From assembly GCF_000143415.4 (NCBI RefSeq), contig NW_003314307.1:910952-974951 (forward strand): a stretch of DNA of 64,000 nucleotides, read 5' to 3'. The notes below the pieces were generated by a model. That model was given only the letters and a program-made list of their open reading frames with translations. It was not told the DNA's origin and ran no database searches. Positions 54,735-64,000 of the stretch are shown here, piece by piece (position 1 is the stretch's first letter; the number at the start of each line of letters is the position of its first letter). Made by a program: the position numbers and the translations under genes. The stretch is from Selaginella moellendorffii. Taxonomy: Eukaryota; Streptophyta; Lycopodiopsida; Selaginellales; Selaginellaceae.

Positions 54735-56147
54735 TCAGAATGGTTTCCAAGAGGTGGCAAACACAGTGGGCTGCTCCTTCCAAGTGAGAAAGAGGCCAAC
54801 GTCGGTGTTGGTGTATCCCCAGCCTTCCTTGTACCGCTTGAGCAGCGCCCGAGCGTCATCAGCTACATCGTCACTGAACTTTGCGAGCGCGAAGCCGGCT
54901 CTCCGCATCCTCATCACCCACTGGCTACTCTTTTCCTGCCTCTCTGAGATGCTCGCTTCGTCACAGGCTAACAGGTTGACGATCTTCCGTGACACAATTC
55001 TCTCCAGCATCAGCCTCTCGTTGCTCGTTCTCGGGAAACTCTCCTCCACAGACTCGAAGAAGAGGGAATAGTAGCGGACTGCTTCCACGAATCGGCTCAT
55101 GAAGTCTCCTCGAGATATGAGGTCGGCTTCGTCGTCTGCGATGATCACGAGCTTGGGATTCAGGCTCCGGAAGGTGTTGAGGACTAGATCTCGTGGAGAA
55201 GCAGCGGAAGACGAGGAAGAAGGAGGCGGCCTCTCGGACACATTGTGTAGCGAGTGAATACAGTTGACAATGAGCGCTTCTCCGGCTCGAGGCTGGATGG
55301 TAGCGACGTCGAGCAGCTCGAGCTCCGGCTGCTGGAGGAGCCGAAACTCGAACGGGACTCCCATGAGCCTTGCAAACTTTCGGAGGCGAGCACCGACCTC
55401 GGTCATGACTTTGACGACCGCCTCCTCGGAGCTTACCAGAATGCTCGTCAGTCTCAGGTGTGGAGCTCCGTCCGAGCGGGTGGCAAGAGCTTCCAGCAAA
55501 GTCGGCCACTGGGTACACATGGTGCTGCTCACGTCCAGGATGTGGACGCGAAACTCGCCTTCCACGGCTTCCATAAGAGCTCCGTTGGCCGCGACGTGAC
55601 CGAAAGTTGTCCAGGGGCTCATCTCTTGGAACTTGAGCATCATCTTGCGCATTGGATCGAAGAGGCACTGTCTCTCCGCCGCGGAGCACAGCACTCGGTG
55701 TTGGCGGGAGCCCGTCCCGGTGATCCGGCAGAAGAGTCCCTGGAGGAAGCACGATGCTAGCCGCTGGTCGAAGTCCCCGTATGGAGAAGCAAGTTCGTTG
55801 AGCATCCACATGAAATGCTGGACTCGAGCAGCGTCTTTCTGGACGACTGCTGCTGCGCACTCGATCAACAGACTTGCTGCCCAGCGGCCGTCGCCTCGCT
55901 GCAACGCGGGGAGCTGTGTGAGCTCGATCCTGTCACTCTGATCCATCTGAGGTGAGGACGTTCTTTGTGTTGTTGGTGCTGATGGGCTTTCTTCTCGGAG
56001 ATACAGCGGTGGCTTGCCGGACGAGACCAAATGCTTCCTGGACGGATCTCCGGAGATGTGTTCGTCTGCCAAGCCATAAGCCAGACTTGTTGTGGGAGGC
56101 ATGGAGGACTGCTCGGGAGACTGGTGATCACTCAATCCTTTTTCCAT
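54735..56147 (-). CDS. GRAS transcription regulator, SHORT-ROOT-like
   Basis: 470 residues, single exon. A variable N-terminus (1-85) is followed by the GRAS domain: leucine-rich region I (LLIECAAAVVQKDAARVQ, from 93), the block FQEMSPWTTFGHVAANGALM (173-192), the VHIID box as VHILD (201-205), TQWPTLLEALATRSD, a leucine-rich region II/PFYRE part (RFVEAVRYYSLFFESVEESF) and the C-terminal SAW motif (GWGYTNTDVGLFLTWKEQPT...SWKP). The SPWTTFGHVAANGA and CTQWPTLLEALATRSD blocks are characteristic of the SHR subfamily, which controls radial patterning in seed plants. The Arabidopsis SHR protein is longer because of its N-terminus. It is divergent to the F-box gene, with 1.9 kb between them. Confidence 0.93.
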   Translation of the reverse strand: MEKGLSDHQSPEQSSMPPTTSLAYGLADEHISGDPSRKHLVSSGKPPLYLREESPSAPTTQRTSSPQMDQSDRIELTQLPALQRGDGRWAASLLIECAAAVVQKDAARVQHFMWMLNELASPYGDFDQRLASCFLQGLFCRITGTGSRQHRVLCSAAERQCLFDPMRKMMLKFQEMSPWTTFGHVAANGALMEAVEGEFRVHILDVSSTMCTQWPTLLEALATRSDGAPHLRLTSILVSSEEAVVKVMTEVGARLRKFARLMGVPFEFRLLQQPELELLDVATIQPRAGEALIVNCIHSLHNVSERPPPSSSSSAASPRDLVLNTFRSLNPKLVIIADDEADLISRGDFMSRFVEAVRYYSLFFESVEESFPRTSNERLMLERIVSRKIVNLLACDEASISERQEKSSQWVMRMRRAGFALAKFSDDVADDARALLKRYKEGWGYTNTDVGLFLTWKEQPTVFATSWKPF

Positions 56148-57925
56148 GCACAGGAGCTAAATCCTCTGAGACGACCATAGAACCGCTGCTTCTGCGATGA
56201 GCCAAGGTATGCATTTAAACATTCCAAGTTGGTCTTTGCTTTTCTAGACTTGCTTTCAATCCTTGTCTGCAGAATCAAGCAAAGCTTTAGAGCTAGAGAA
56301 GCGAGAAAGCAACAAGCTGTAACGCACCTGTGAGTCTTGTCAAATCTCTTTTGTTCCACGTCCTTGCAGCTCTTTGGAGAGACCGAGCGACGAATTAGAA
56401 GACGAGAGAGTGTTCTAGCGTAAGAAGCAACCAAACAAGCCGGACCAAAGCAGAGGTAGAGTAGACCTGGCTGTACCGCGTACCAGGTGGTCTTCAGCTT
56501 TCTGGTATTGGGAGCCTCACTTCGCAAAAAGCTCATTGAAGAAGGCGCCACTTTGGAGGACCAGTGGAGGAGAGCTGCTAAAACTCACGAGACCAAGAAA
56601 GCAAAACTGCAAAACAGAGGTATTTTTCTAAACAAGCTTGGGTCACATTGTTGTCAGTCAGGCCTAAGCATCGCCATTTTTTTTCTCTCTTGGCAGTGGC
56701 TCACGGGGCCGCAGGAATTTTCCCCAGTGCCTTGCGGGTATAATCATAATCATTCTCTGCTGCAACAAGCTGGGAAATCTGGTCGAGATTTCACGTGACT
56801 CTATACGGGTGGAAGCTAGCGGGTATGTTTATATTGTCTCGGGACCATATATATCAGCGCAGTGCAGTATATCTACAATAGATCTCGTGAGCCAGATGTT
56901 TACAGGTACTAGTAACTTAATCTTCTCTCCGTTTCTTTAATGCTTTTGGTCCGTTGTCTCAGGGGTCGAGCGAGGGAAAAAAACTAATGAAACTTAGGAA
57001 AGCAACGGTGGATGCAAACAAAGGCAGCCTGCCTGTACTGGTTTTCTGATGAGCCCGAAAATGCTCTGGTACGTCTCTGCCCCGGTTTTTGTAAGTCAAA
57101 GATTCCGGCTTCTTCTAAGCTTATGTGTTTCAATCATGCTGTGTGGGTTTCTCAGGCTTCATTGAGCTTTGCTTTCGGCTCATCATTTCTATCAATCACT
57201 CGACGTTTCATGCTCCATCCAGTTCGTCCACCGCTACAAACAAAGGTATTTAAGTGGTCGCTTTCGATGATTGTCAAAGCTCGTCGCTCCAAACAAAACA
57301 AAAAATGTCGAGAACTCTGATCATGTCAACGTCCTTCTCGATCCGACTGCTTCGTTGTGTGGCGTGTTAGAAATCAACAATCTTGTCTACAAAGTAACGC
57401 CAGCACTTGACGACTTGACGCCATGCTAGAATGTAAGTCTCATTTCTCTTCTCTTCTAAATGTTTTTTCCCTTTCTCGCAGTCTTGTGCTGGATGGATTG
57501 GTGAAATTCACTTTAGCGACCTCGTTGGTGGGTATGGATTCATTCTCAAAAAAGTTTTAACTTTTTGCGAGCAAGCGCTTGAGGGCGGTCGATAAGTCAT
57601 TGATCAAACAACAGTGATAAAGAGCACTTCAATCTGACCGATTGATCTCCTCTCAGTCATTGTTACGTGACGATTCAAAAGCTTTTAGAATTTTCCAGGG
57701 GATCGGGTCTCACAAACTTCCAATTTGGAAGCAAAGATCCTTTGGAACCCGTCAAGAAGGATATTTTTTCTACGCGCGTCATATCAAGCAAAGAAGCTTA
57801 TCCACGCGTCAGTCGCGGTTTCGATTGCTTGAGAGGTCTACCTACATTTTAAGTCTGCCGCGTGGACTCGCGCTCTTTCCACGCCGCGCTTTTGCATAGA
57901 TAGAGCCGGCGAACCACCCGTTGAA
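56148..57925. other. Divergent intergenic region, GRAS and F-box genes
   Basis: No clear gene. 56150-56550 lies upstream of GRAS and probably holds its leader or promoter. At 57012-57320 a frame starting MQTKAACLYWFSDEPENA has intron-like signals (GTACG at ~57069, CTCAG before 57156) and could be a small spliced gene, but nothing supports the product. A TATA-like CATATATATC is at 56846. Confidence 0.35.
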
Positions 57926-57930
57926 TCATG

Positions 57931-58010
57931 CCACGTGGTGGCACAGTGACGTGTCACATCACTACACGACAATTGGCCAATAGCGATCCTGCCACGTCAT
58001 TTGAATCTTT
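57931..58010 (+). promoter_or_regulatory. Proximal promoter of the F-box gene with ACGT elements
   Basis: G-box CACGTG at 57932-57937, TGACGTGTCA at 57947-57956, a CCAAT-type TTGGCCAAT at about 57974-57982, and GCCACGTCA at about 57992. Such clusters bind bZIP/bHLH factors in plants. Activity here is inference. Confidence 0.45.
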
Positions 58011-58078
58011 CAAACAATGAAATTGGGTATATCTATGCCCGAAACATTAGGGCTTTTGGACAGAGATAGCGAGAAAGA

Positions 58079-59242
58079 ATGGCGACGCTCACGCAGCAAA
58101 AGAGTTTGATCCATGGCCTCCCCGATCATCTGGTACGCGATGAAATCCTCACAAGGGCGAGCTCGTGGTGGGATTGCCGCTCCATTCGAGCGGTGAGCAA
58201 GGGCTGGAGAGGCGCATTGCAGCTGGAATCCGATTGCCCCAAGAAGATGTTCGCGGCGATCCATAGAATTCCCTCTCCGGAATCACAATCGGCGCTGGAA
58301 TTCGCGGTCTCGGTGTATGATCCAGAGCTGGGGAGCTGGGAGCAATTGCCGCCAATTCCTGGTGTCCCTGGCGGCGTGCCCATGTCGGCGCGATGCATTT
58401 GCGTGGAGGGCAAGCTCTTTGTTCTCGGCGGTAGGGCTCTTCCCAGCTTGGAGTTTCTTGACAGCGTCTTCGCGATGGATTTGCGAGCGTACAAGCGGCG
58501 ATGGATTCGCTGCGCTGGTATGCGCCAGGCGAGGGCTGGATTCGCGTGCCTGGCCTGGAAGGACAAGATTATCGTCGCCGGCGGCCAGGGTGGCGACGAC
58601 GATCGATTGGCGCTCTCTTCCGTGGAGGCCTACTCGATCGACAGGGATTGCTGGAACGATCTGCCGGAGCTGGAGATCCCCCGGGCGGATTGCACAGGGG
58701 CGGTGATCGAGAATGGGATCATGTGCGTGGTCGGCGGGTTCACGCTCCTCCCCTGCGATCACGGGGATCAGCAGATATGGCTGAATTGCATGGAGGTTTT
58801 GGAGATTGGGAGGCGCGATTGCCGGTGGGAGACCGTGGATTCCGGCAGCAGCAACAGGGATGTGCTCCAGTCGTGCGTGATCTCCTCGGGCGTGCTCCAT
58901 AGGGCTCCTCACCCGGCGGCGATGGAGAGGATGCTGGGTCGGTGTGAGCGGCGGTGGTGGACGGCTGTGAATGGGAGGATTTGCTGCCCCGCTGGGAGGC
59001 CGCCATCGTCTAGCTCGGATTGCGAGGATGAGGAGGAGGAAGGAGAGGATTTGCTGCTCATGGGGATTGGAGAGGGCAGTGACGAGTACGTGACCCGGTG
59101 CTGCCAAATCGTGGATGATCATCGCCGGACGTCGACTTCGTTGTGTCGGGCAAAGATTGCCAAGAACAAACGAATTTGGGAAGAGATTGAGATGCCGTTT
59201 GAGCTACTTCCAACGGTCTCTTGCTGTTCCATCACGCTCTAG
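58079..59242 (+). CDS. F-box/kelch-repeat protein
   Basis: 387 residues, single exon. The N-terminal F-box (about 10-50: IHGLPDHLVRDEIL, then SIRAVSKGWRGAL) would bind SKP1 in an SCF ubiquitin ligase. Kelch repeats follow at about 105-225 (ICVEGKLFVLGG, DKIIVAGGQGGDDD, NGIMCVVGGF), each with the diagnostic double glycine and downstream aromatic. The C-terminal part has an acidic run (DCEDEEEEGED, about 317-327). Kelch repeats usually choose the substrate. Plant relatives act in phenylpropanoid, light or clock control, but no specific role can be read here. Confidence 0.9.
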   Translation: MATLTQQKSLIHGLPDHLVRDEILTRASSWWDCRSIRAVSKGWRGALQLESDCPKKMFAAIHRIPSPESQSALEFAVSVYDPELGSWEQLPPIPGVPGGVPMSARCICVEGKLFVLGGRALPSLEFLDSVFAMDLRAYKRRWIRCAGMRQARAGFACLAWKDKIIVAGGQGGDDDRLALSSVEAYSIDRDCWNDLPELEIPRADCTGAVIENGIMCVVGGFTLLPCDHGDQQIWLNCMEVLEIGRRDCRWETVDSGSSNRDVLQSCVISSGVLHRAPHPAAMERMLGRCERRWWTAVNGRICCPAGRPPSSSSDCEDEEEEGEDLLLMGIGEGSDEYVTRCCQIVDDHRRTSTSLCRAKIAKNKRIWEEIEMPFELLPTVSCCSITL

Positions 59243-59778
59243 AAGTACAGGGGAAAGAATATCCTTTACCATTTTCTAAATCTAAATCAGAGCTTTGTTA
59301 ACAATGCTTGAATGCTTGATTAAAATGCTTGAATCAAAGCTGAATTTTACAACTGGTATACCATAACCTTGTCCCAAATTGCTATAAGAGCAATCAAAAT
59401 GATTGTCATATTAGGCATTGATTGTCATTCAGAAACCTAGAATTGATTCAAGGAGGTAAGAGAGATATTTGTCAATGACATTGAGGACAATCTCCATCCC
59501 TGCACATAAACTGAGAAGATAAGAATAGAAAGGATATCAGCTTTGGTAATTTTAAATTTGTTTTACATAGGCAAATATTGCCATAATTTGTCTAAACTAG
59601 AAAATTTCAAAGAGCAATAATTATAAAATTTTCTTACATAAGTAAATATTTTCATAATTTATACATTTTAATGACATAAATTTTAGTTTATTACACATAA
59701 AATTTAAGAAACTAAAACAGAAATAAATAAAAATTTGTTTATACACATGATTAATTGAATTACACTAGAAAATTTAAT
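59243..59778. other. AT-rich spacer after the F-box gene
   Basis: Contains the F-box 3' end and AT-rich DNA with short internal repeats (CATAATTT near 59582 and 59652). No gene is seen. Confidence 0.4.
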
Positions 59779-61062
59779 GTTGTAGGTTATAATGCCGTAT
59801 ACTAATATTAGCATAATGGTAGATTGGTTTTAAGCTAGGGTTTTGGGGGTTTTGGGTATCTATATTCTATTTTAATATTCTATACACTCACATTGGTGGA
59901 AATAAGAGGTAATTTTAATTATCTCTAAGGAGTGCTAATAATTGTGATAATGCTTTCTAACAATTGCATCATCTTTATCAATGGCCATCTAAATCATTAA
60001 TGCAATTTAGCATTTGTTTTTAGAGCCTCTTGCTTTGTGCGGAACTAAATATATTAGAATAGATCAAAGTTGGGAATATTATGGCTAGCATTTTGTCAAA
60101 ATCTTGTAAAACTTGTGCATGCACTTGCTCTTAACACCTTTAATAATGCTTTTCACTTAGCATAATATTATGAGATATTGCCTCTTCCAATTTTCACTAC
60201 ATATCCTTTACCTCCACTTTTTATGGAAGATGGTCTTGTTCTAATAGAGGTTAATGCTATTTTACTCATGTTTAGGGATAAGGGTGAGGACATAGTCATG
60301 GCCATGATATCTGTTGTTGTGTATATAATGAAGTTAATCATATTTATTAATGTTGTCAGTGTTTTCTACCATTTCCTAGGTGGAAACCTTGGCATCAACA
60401 TCCTATTGGTGTTATTGCAATGGAAAGTCTAGATATTAAGATTTTGAGATTAGTATTTCATGAGCATTCTTCCATTAGTCCTAATAGAGTTTATCAAACA
60501 CCTAAGCCACGTACAAGTGGGATAACAATAGTGCTATAACTCCCATAATCATCCACCTATAAAGTATAAAGTGGATGATTTGGTATTAGTCTATTTTCTT
60601 AATTTTATGGTATATAGTTTGTCTAAAAAGCTCCTTGCTCAATAGAAGGGACTGTGTTGGGTGTTATGGCAAATTGAACTGCAAGTTTATGAGGTTTAAA
60701 ATGGCTTTTAGCAAGCCAATCCTCCAGAAATTGTACATGAGTAGCAATTGAAATGCTTTATACAAAAGGATTAGAAACAATTGGTACCACCTATAAATCC
60801 ACCAATGCCTCCTTTTAATGTTCCTCTAAATCCCGGCCTATCCACCAAAGAACCCTTACTGTTTTCCATCCTTCTGAGAGGAGGGGATGATGTGAAGTTC
60901 AAGCTGTACAACTACAATGTTGTATACTAATATTAGTATAGTGAGATTTTAATAGCCGTTAAATTAGTTTCAATCTAGATTAATTGGTCTTGTATATAAA
61001 TTAAGGTTTTTGGGTATTGATATGCACATTTTTGTATTTCATTTCCATATTCCATACATTCA
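59779..61062 (+). mobile_element. Gypsy copy 3: miniature, internally deleted
   Basis: A 5' LTR remnant (about 59779-59890) is followed by TTGGTGGAAAT. A gag piece (60110-60440, CHARALA/AEVNA-type region matching 5390-5560 inverted) follows. Then the integrase tail (60460-60850), purine tract GAGAGGAGGGGATGA (about 60876-60890) and a 3' LTR 60891-61062 complete it. Protease, RT and RNase H are gone. All frames are decayed. It is the same family as copies 1 and 2. Confidence 0.82.
60891..61062 (+). repeat. 3' LTR of gypsy copy 3 (172 bp)
   Basis: It begins TGTGAAGTTC and ends CATACATTCA. It shares the GTATACTAATATTAG block with all family LTRs. Confidence 0.8.
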
Positions 61063-61289
61063 CAATGTTAGCTTGAAACACTCTTTTATTAAAACCCTTA
61101 TTTAGCTTAGAGGCAAGAGACTTGAACACTTTAAATAACTTTGCAGGACATTTTATACACCAATGCTTAAAAATATTTTATATTGTTTAGAGTAAACTAA
61201 TCAAAAAATATTTAAATACTTTCATTCATTTACTAGGATTTTTATTATATTTTTTTGCTATAAACAACAACACTGCTACTTATAATTAT

Positions 61290-61990
61290 TGTAGCGTATG
61301 TGATCATGGGATGAGATTTGGATATACTGTCACCGTGAATCTTTGGAACCTTGGGGGATAAATGGGGATAAAATAACTACTAAAGGCTCTTTTATCAAGC
61401 AATTGCCCCTTTTTTAGTTGGCTTAAAGGGAGAGAGATAAGGTGTGCTACAGTTGGTATCGGAGCAAATGGCACAGGTTCACATCCCAGACAAAGGTATC
61501 CATCATGGGACTGCGGTACGAGTGAATGACTAGTTGCCTCACATGGAATAGCTAGTTTACACAATGGAAGGATTGGTATATTCAGTGCGGAAATGGAGGT
61601 GTTGATTCCCCTTGGCTTAATAGGGGTTGTTAGTCAATAGTCAATGGAGACATTGACATTTCTGAAGGAGTGGTGAGTGTAGCGCATGTGATTATGGGAT
61701 GAGATTTGGATATAAAAGGTTGTTAGTCAATAGTCAATTAGAAGGATTGGTAGATTCAGTGCGGAAATGGAGGTGTTAATTCCTCTTGGCTCAATAGGGG
61801 TTGCTAGTCAATACTCAATGAGGACATTGACATCTTTGAAATGGGGTGAATTTAGCGCATGTGATCATGGGATGAGATTTGGATATACTGTCACTGCAGA
61901 TCCTTTGTATGTCCTTCTTCTTGTGGAGCATCCCAAACGAAAGTATCTACCGTAGGACTGTGGTACGGATTGATGACTAGTTGCCTCACA
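61290..61990 (+). mobile_element. TRIM retrotransposon array
   Basis: Order: LTR 61290-61451 (162 bp, TGTAGCGTATG...GTGCTACA), primer-binding-like TTGGTATCGGAGC (from 61453), a non-coding internal region of about 226 bp, purine tract GAAGGAGTGGTGAG, a second LTR from 61678 (cut after about 39 bp), a repeat of the internal 3' half, a third LTR from 61851 (cut at about 61907), and again internal 5' sequence (GGACTGTGGTACGG...). It has no coding capacity, as in terminal-repeat retrotransposons in miniature. Confidence 0.82.
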
Positions 61991-62049
61991 TGGAATAGCA
62001 AATTTCTAAATTAACTTCTAAAGCCACAATAAAAGTAAAGTTTTAAAAA

Positions 62050-62674
62050 CTTTAGGATTTATAACTTAACTTTTTGAGCCTTACAAACCTCGTCAAGAAA
62101 AAGTAAATCTTATGGACATTTAACATCAAGTATAATAACTGTCGACAACATGAAATCCTTGTCTAAAAAATTAATAAATGCTAGAACAATAGACTCATTA
62201 AAAACATTAGAAGAGTGTGAAGAAGAAAAAGAACCTCGAGAAAGGGTGTTAACATCAGTCATAAAATTCCTAAAGTGATAAAACATCAAAATCATATATC
62301 TAAAGCTTTAAAGCCCACTAAACGGTACGATTAACCAAATTTTTTATCTCAATAACAAAGTAACTACAATATGATCAGTTTTTAATAATGTTTGAAAATT
62401 ATATAAATATGTATGAAGTTTTTCAAAACCCCAAACTCTTGCTAAACACTCATTCTCTGTTATGAAGTAGTTCACCTCCGCTAGTTGTAATATACAGTTA
62501 ATATATACAACAGAATAATATTAACCAAGCACACATGGGCTCTTTTGCATCAACACAACTCTAAAACCAATATCAAAAACATTTATGTGCAAAATAAAAA
62601 GTCAAATATACCAAAACTTGAAGAGTTATTAATATCTCGTTGAGATCCATAAACACCCACTCATAGTTTACAAA
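62050..62674 (-). pseudogene. Gypsy pol fragment (copy 4), left of the solo LTR
   Basis: It matches 3440-4040 and 20190-20790 (RNase H to RT end) on the minus strand but is heavily AT-shifted. It continues at 63816-63960 after the solo LTR, so both parts were one fragment. Confidence 0.75.
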
Positions 62675-63810
62675 TGTCGCGAATGTGACTTCGGGTATCG
62701 AAAGTTACCTGTCGGCTAGTCCTTACGGACACTCTTACCTTACTGCCACGATGGCAGGAGGTCGGTATTGTTGGGCCCGTTATTAGTCTCCACCTAAGCT
62801 AGTTGAGAAACTGGTCTTCGCGTGTGCACTTGACCAGATGGGCATAAGGACGGAATTCCTACGTGCTATTTGTCAAGCATATTTGACCTGGTTAGAGAAA
62901 CTCATTCGTTGACTTTCACTTGCTAGTGTTGGGAACCCCCGTGATATTGAGATTGGTCCCTCAATATTGTTAAATGATAGCTTACCATGTCTGCCAAACA
63001 CCCTCGCTATCATGCCCTTTGTGTTAGTCTCATTTTGGTCCTAAATGCTATTTATGGAAAGTATCCAGATTTGCTCATTTGGCATATTTGCGGAATGTAG
63101 AGATCGGCCTGAACACAATGGTGTTCGTCCCATATCCAAATTCGCAATCTAGGGATATTCCATATTTAATAAGTTTCGAGCTTGTCCCAGAGACTAACTC
63201 CTGATACTAAGGGAGGCTTGGGGTGAAAGCCCAAAGCGTGTGTTCCTCAAGGGGGGGGGGGGCTGTGGGGGGTTCCAAATGTATAGTAGGGATAGTGGGT
63301 AGGTTGGGCATGGCCGACCAACCAGAGGTATAGTCTAGCTCCCGCTTGCGTGCCTGTCCTTGTTCTGCGTCCGGCTTGGGTCTAAGCCCAAGTTCCATTC
63401 CATGCTAGCTAGTGGAGTACCCATATCCTCGCGTTAGGCCACCGGTATGCCGAAATAGCACCAGACTCTGTTTGGCTCCGTTTTGCGTGCTGGTCCTGGC
63501 ATTGGGATGTTGGTTGCTCCAGGACTGTTCCAAGTCGCTCCGGGCTCCTGTCCCTTCGCTCCTTGGGCTTTATGCTCGGGAGTTGCTCCGTGGTTTGGTT
63601 CTGTCACTCCTCGGCTCCATGCTTGGGAGTTTGGCACCGTTCCTTCGTTCAGTGGCCCAAGGCCCTGGACACGTGGACACGTGGCATGGACACGTGGCAT
63701 GTGACACATGGCATCTGTCACGTGGCACAAAGAGGGTTTAGGCTCCGCTTCGTGGTGTTATCCTATGGTAAATCACCTTAGGATAAAGGGTCAAAACCAC
63801 GTGTGCTAAA
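62675..63810 (+). repeat. Solo LTR, 1136 bp, with target duplication ACAAA
   Basis: It begins TGTCGCGAATGTGACTTCGG and ends GTGTGCTAAA (family end GCTACA). It is flanked by ACAAA at 62670-62674 and 63811-63815. It matches 32377-33504 (inverted) throughout. It lies inside the gypsy fragment. Confidence 0.92.
63670..63724 (+). promoter_or_regulatory. Cluster of four G-boxes inside the solo LTR
   Basis: CACGTG at 63670-63675, 63678-63683, 63691-63696 and 63719-63724, most in the form ACACGTGG. ABRE/G-box arrays are typical bZIP or bHLH sites in plants. Any activity is inference. Confidence 0.7.
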
Positions 63811-63815
63811 ACAAA

Positions 63816-63960
63816 CCAAATGAAAAACAACGCTCGAAATGGTGTAGTGTGATCAAAAAGATAATTAGCAAAATGACCCAGATACTACACATTGCCCAAA
63901 AAACATTACACATCATTCACACACTTGAGTGTAAAATTCATCAAATAATATTTAAATATT
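63816..63960 (-). pseudogene. Gypsy pol fragment (copy 4), right of the solo LTR
   Basis: It matches 4110-4210 and 20850-20945 on the minus strand (ATGGTGTAGTG...CATCATTCACACACTT). It loses similarity at about 63930. Confidence 0.7.
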
Positions 63961-64000
63961 TTTATTTATTGCCTAATATTTGTGTTTTTTTTTGTTTGTG

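Noticed and set aside
54961-55860. 299-codon frame overlapping the GRAS gene in another phase
   Set aside because: It is Arg/Ser/Pro-rich, as expected for a shifted GC-rich reading frame. GRAS motifs are all in the other phase.
56132-56551. 139-codon minus-strand frame upstream of the GRAS gene
   Set aside because: It overlaps the probable GRAS leader, has no recognisable domain and has the composition of untranslated DNA.
58283-59122. 279-codon frame antisense to the F-box gene
   Set aside because: It is an antisense shadow of a GC-rich kelch coding sequence, with no domain.

Overview
The window looks like nuclear DNA of a land plant, most likely a Selaginella-type lycophyte. That assignment is inference. 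It rests on plant gene families (SHR-type GRAS regulator, F-box/kelch protein, oleosin, plant catalytic-type NAD-isocitrate dehydrogenase, PLS-class PPR fragments), on very short spliceosomal introns of about 50-60 bp, and on a dense mix of plant Copia, Ty3/gypsy, TRIM and Helitron elements. No bacterial operon, CRISPR array or phage module was seen.

Layout. 1-2.2 kb: the 3' end of an unknown gene, a small acidic ORF and a scatter of short near-palindromic repeats. 2.2-6.5 kb: a decayed minus-strand Ty3/gypsy element. 7.1-15 kb: arm A of an inverted duplication, with a tRNA-Ala-like gene and a His-rich membrane protein gene, split by a young Copia element with identical 155-bp LTRs. 17.3-26.3 kb: a Helitron (Rep/helicase) pseudogene holding a nested gypsy element, followed head-to-tail by a shorter Helitron carrying pieces of an SMC6 gene and a PPR gene. 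28-33.5 kb: a large non-coding LTR element with a 1.13-kb LTR. 33.5-38.5 kb: a second copy of the Helitron pair. 38.5-41.3 kb: arm B, inverted relative to arm A and without the Copia insertion. 41.4-45 kb: AT-rich decayed repeats.

45-59.3 kb is the gene-rich island. It holds a coding fragment on the minus strand (45.1 kb), a six-exon trypsin-fold-like gene (45.5-47.2 kb), an oleosin, a seven-exon mitochondrial IDH catalytic subunit, a PPR pseudogene, an SHR-like GRAS gene and an F-box/kelch gene. Between the first genes and the oleosin lie a Helitron 5' end and TRIM remnants. 59.8-64 kb: a miniature internally deleted gypsy copy, a TRIM array, and a gypsy fragment interrupted by a clean 1.14-kb solo LTR with a 5-bp target duplication and four G-boxes.

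The genes do not form an operon. The strongest stories are in the repeats. Helitrons share a 3' hairpin and an atypical CTCG end, and they have captured exon-intron pieces of SMC6 and PPR genes. A segmental duplication carried the Helitrons with their flank. A Copia element with TA...TA LTR ends has an empty site elsewhere in the window. Layered nesting allows relative dating.
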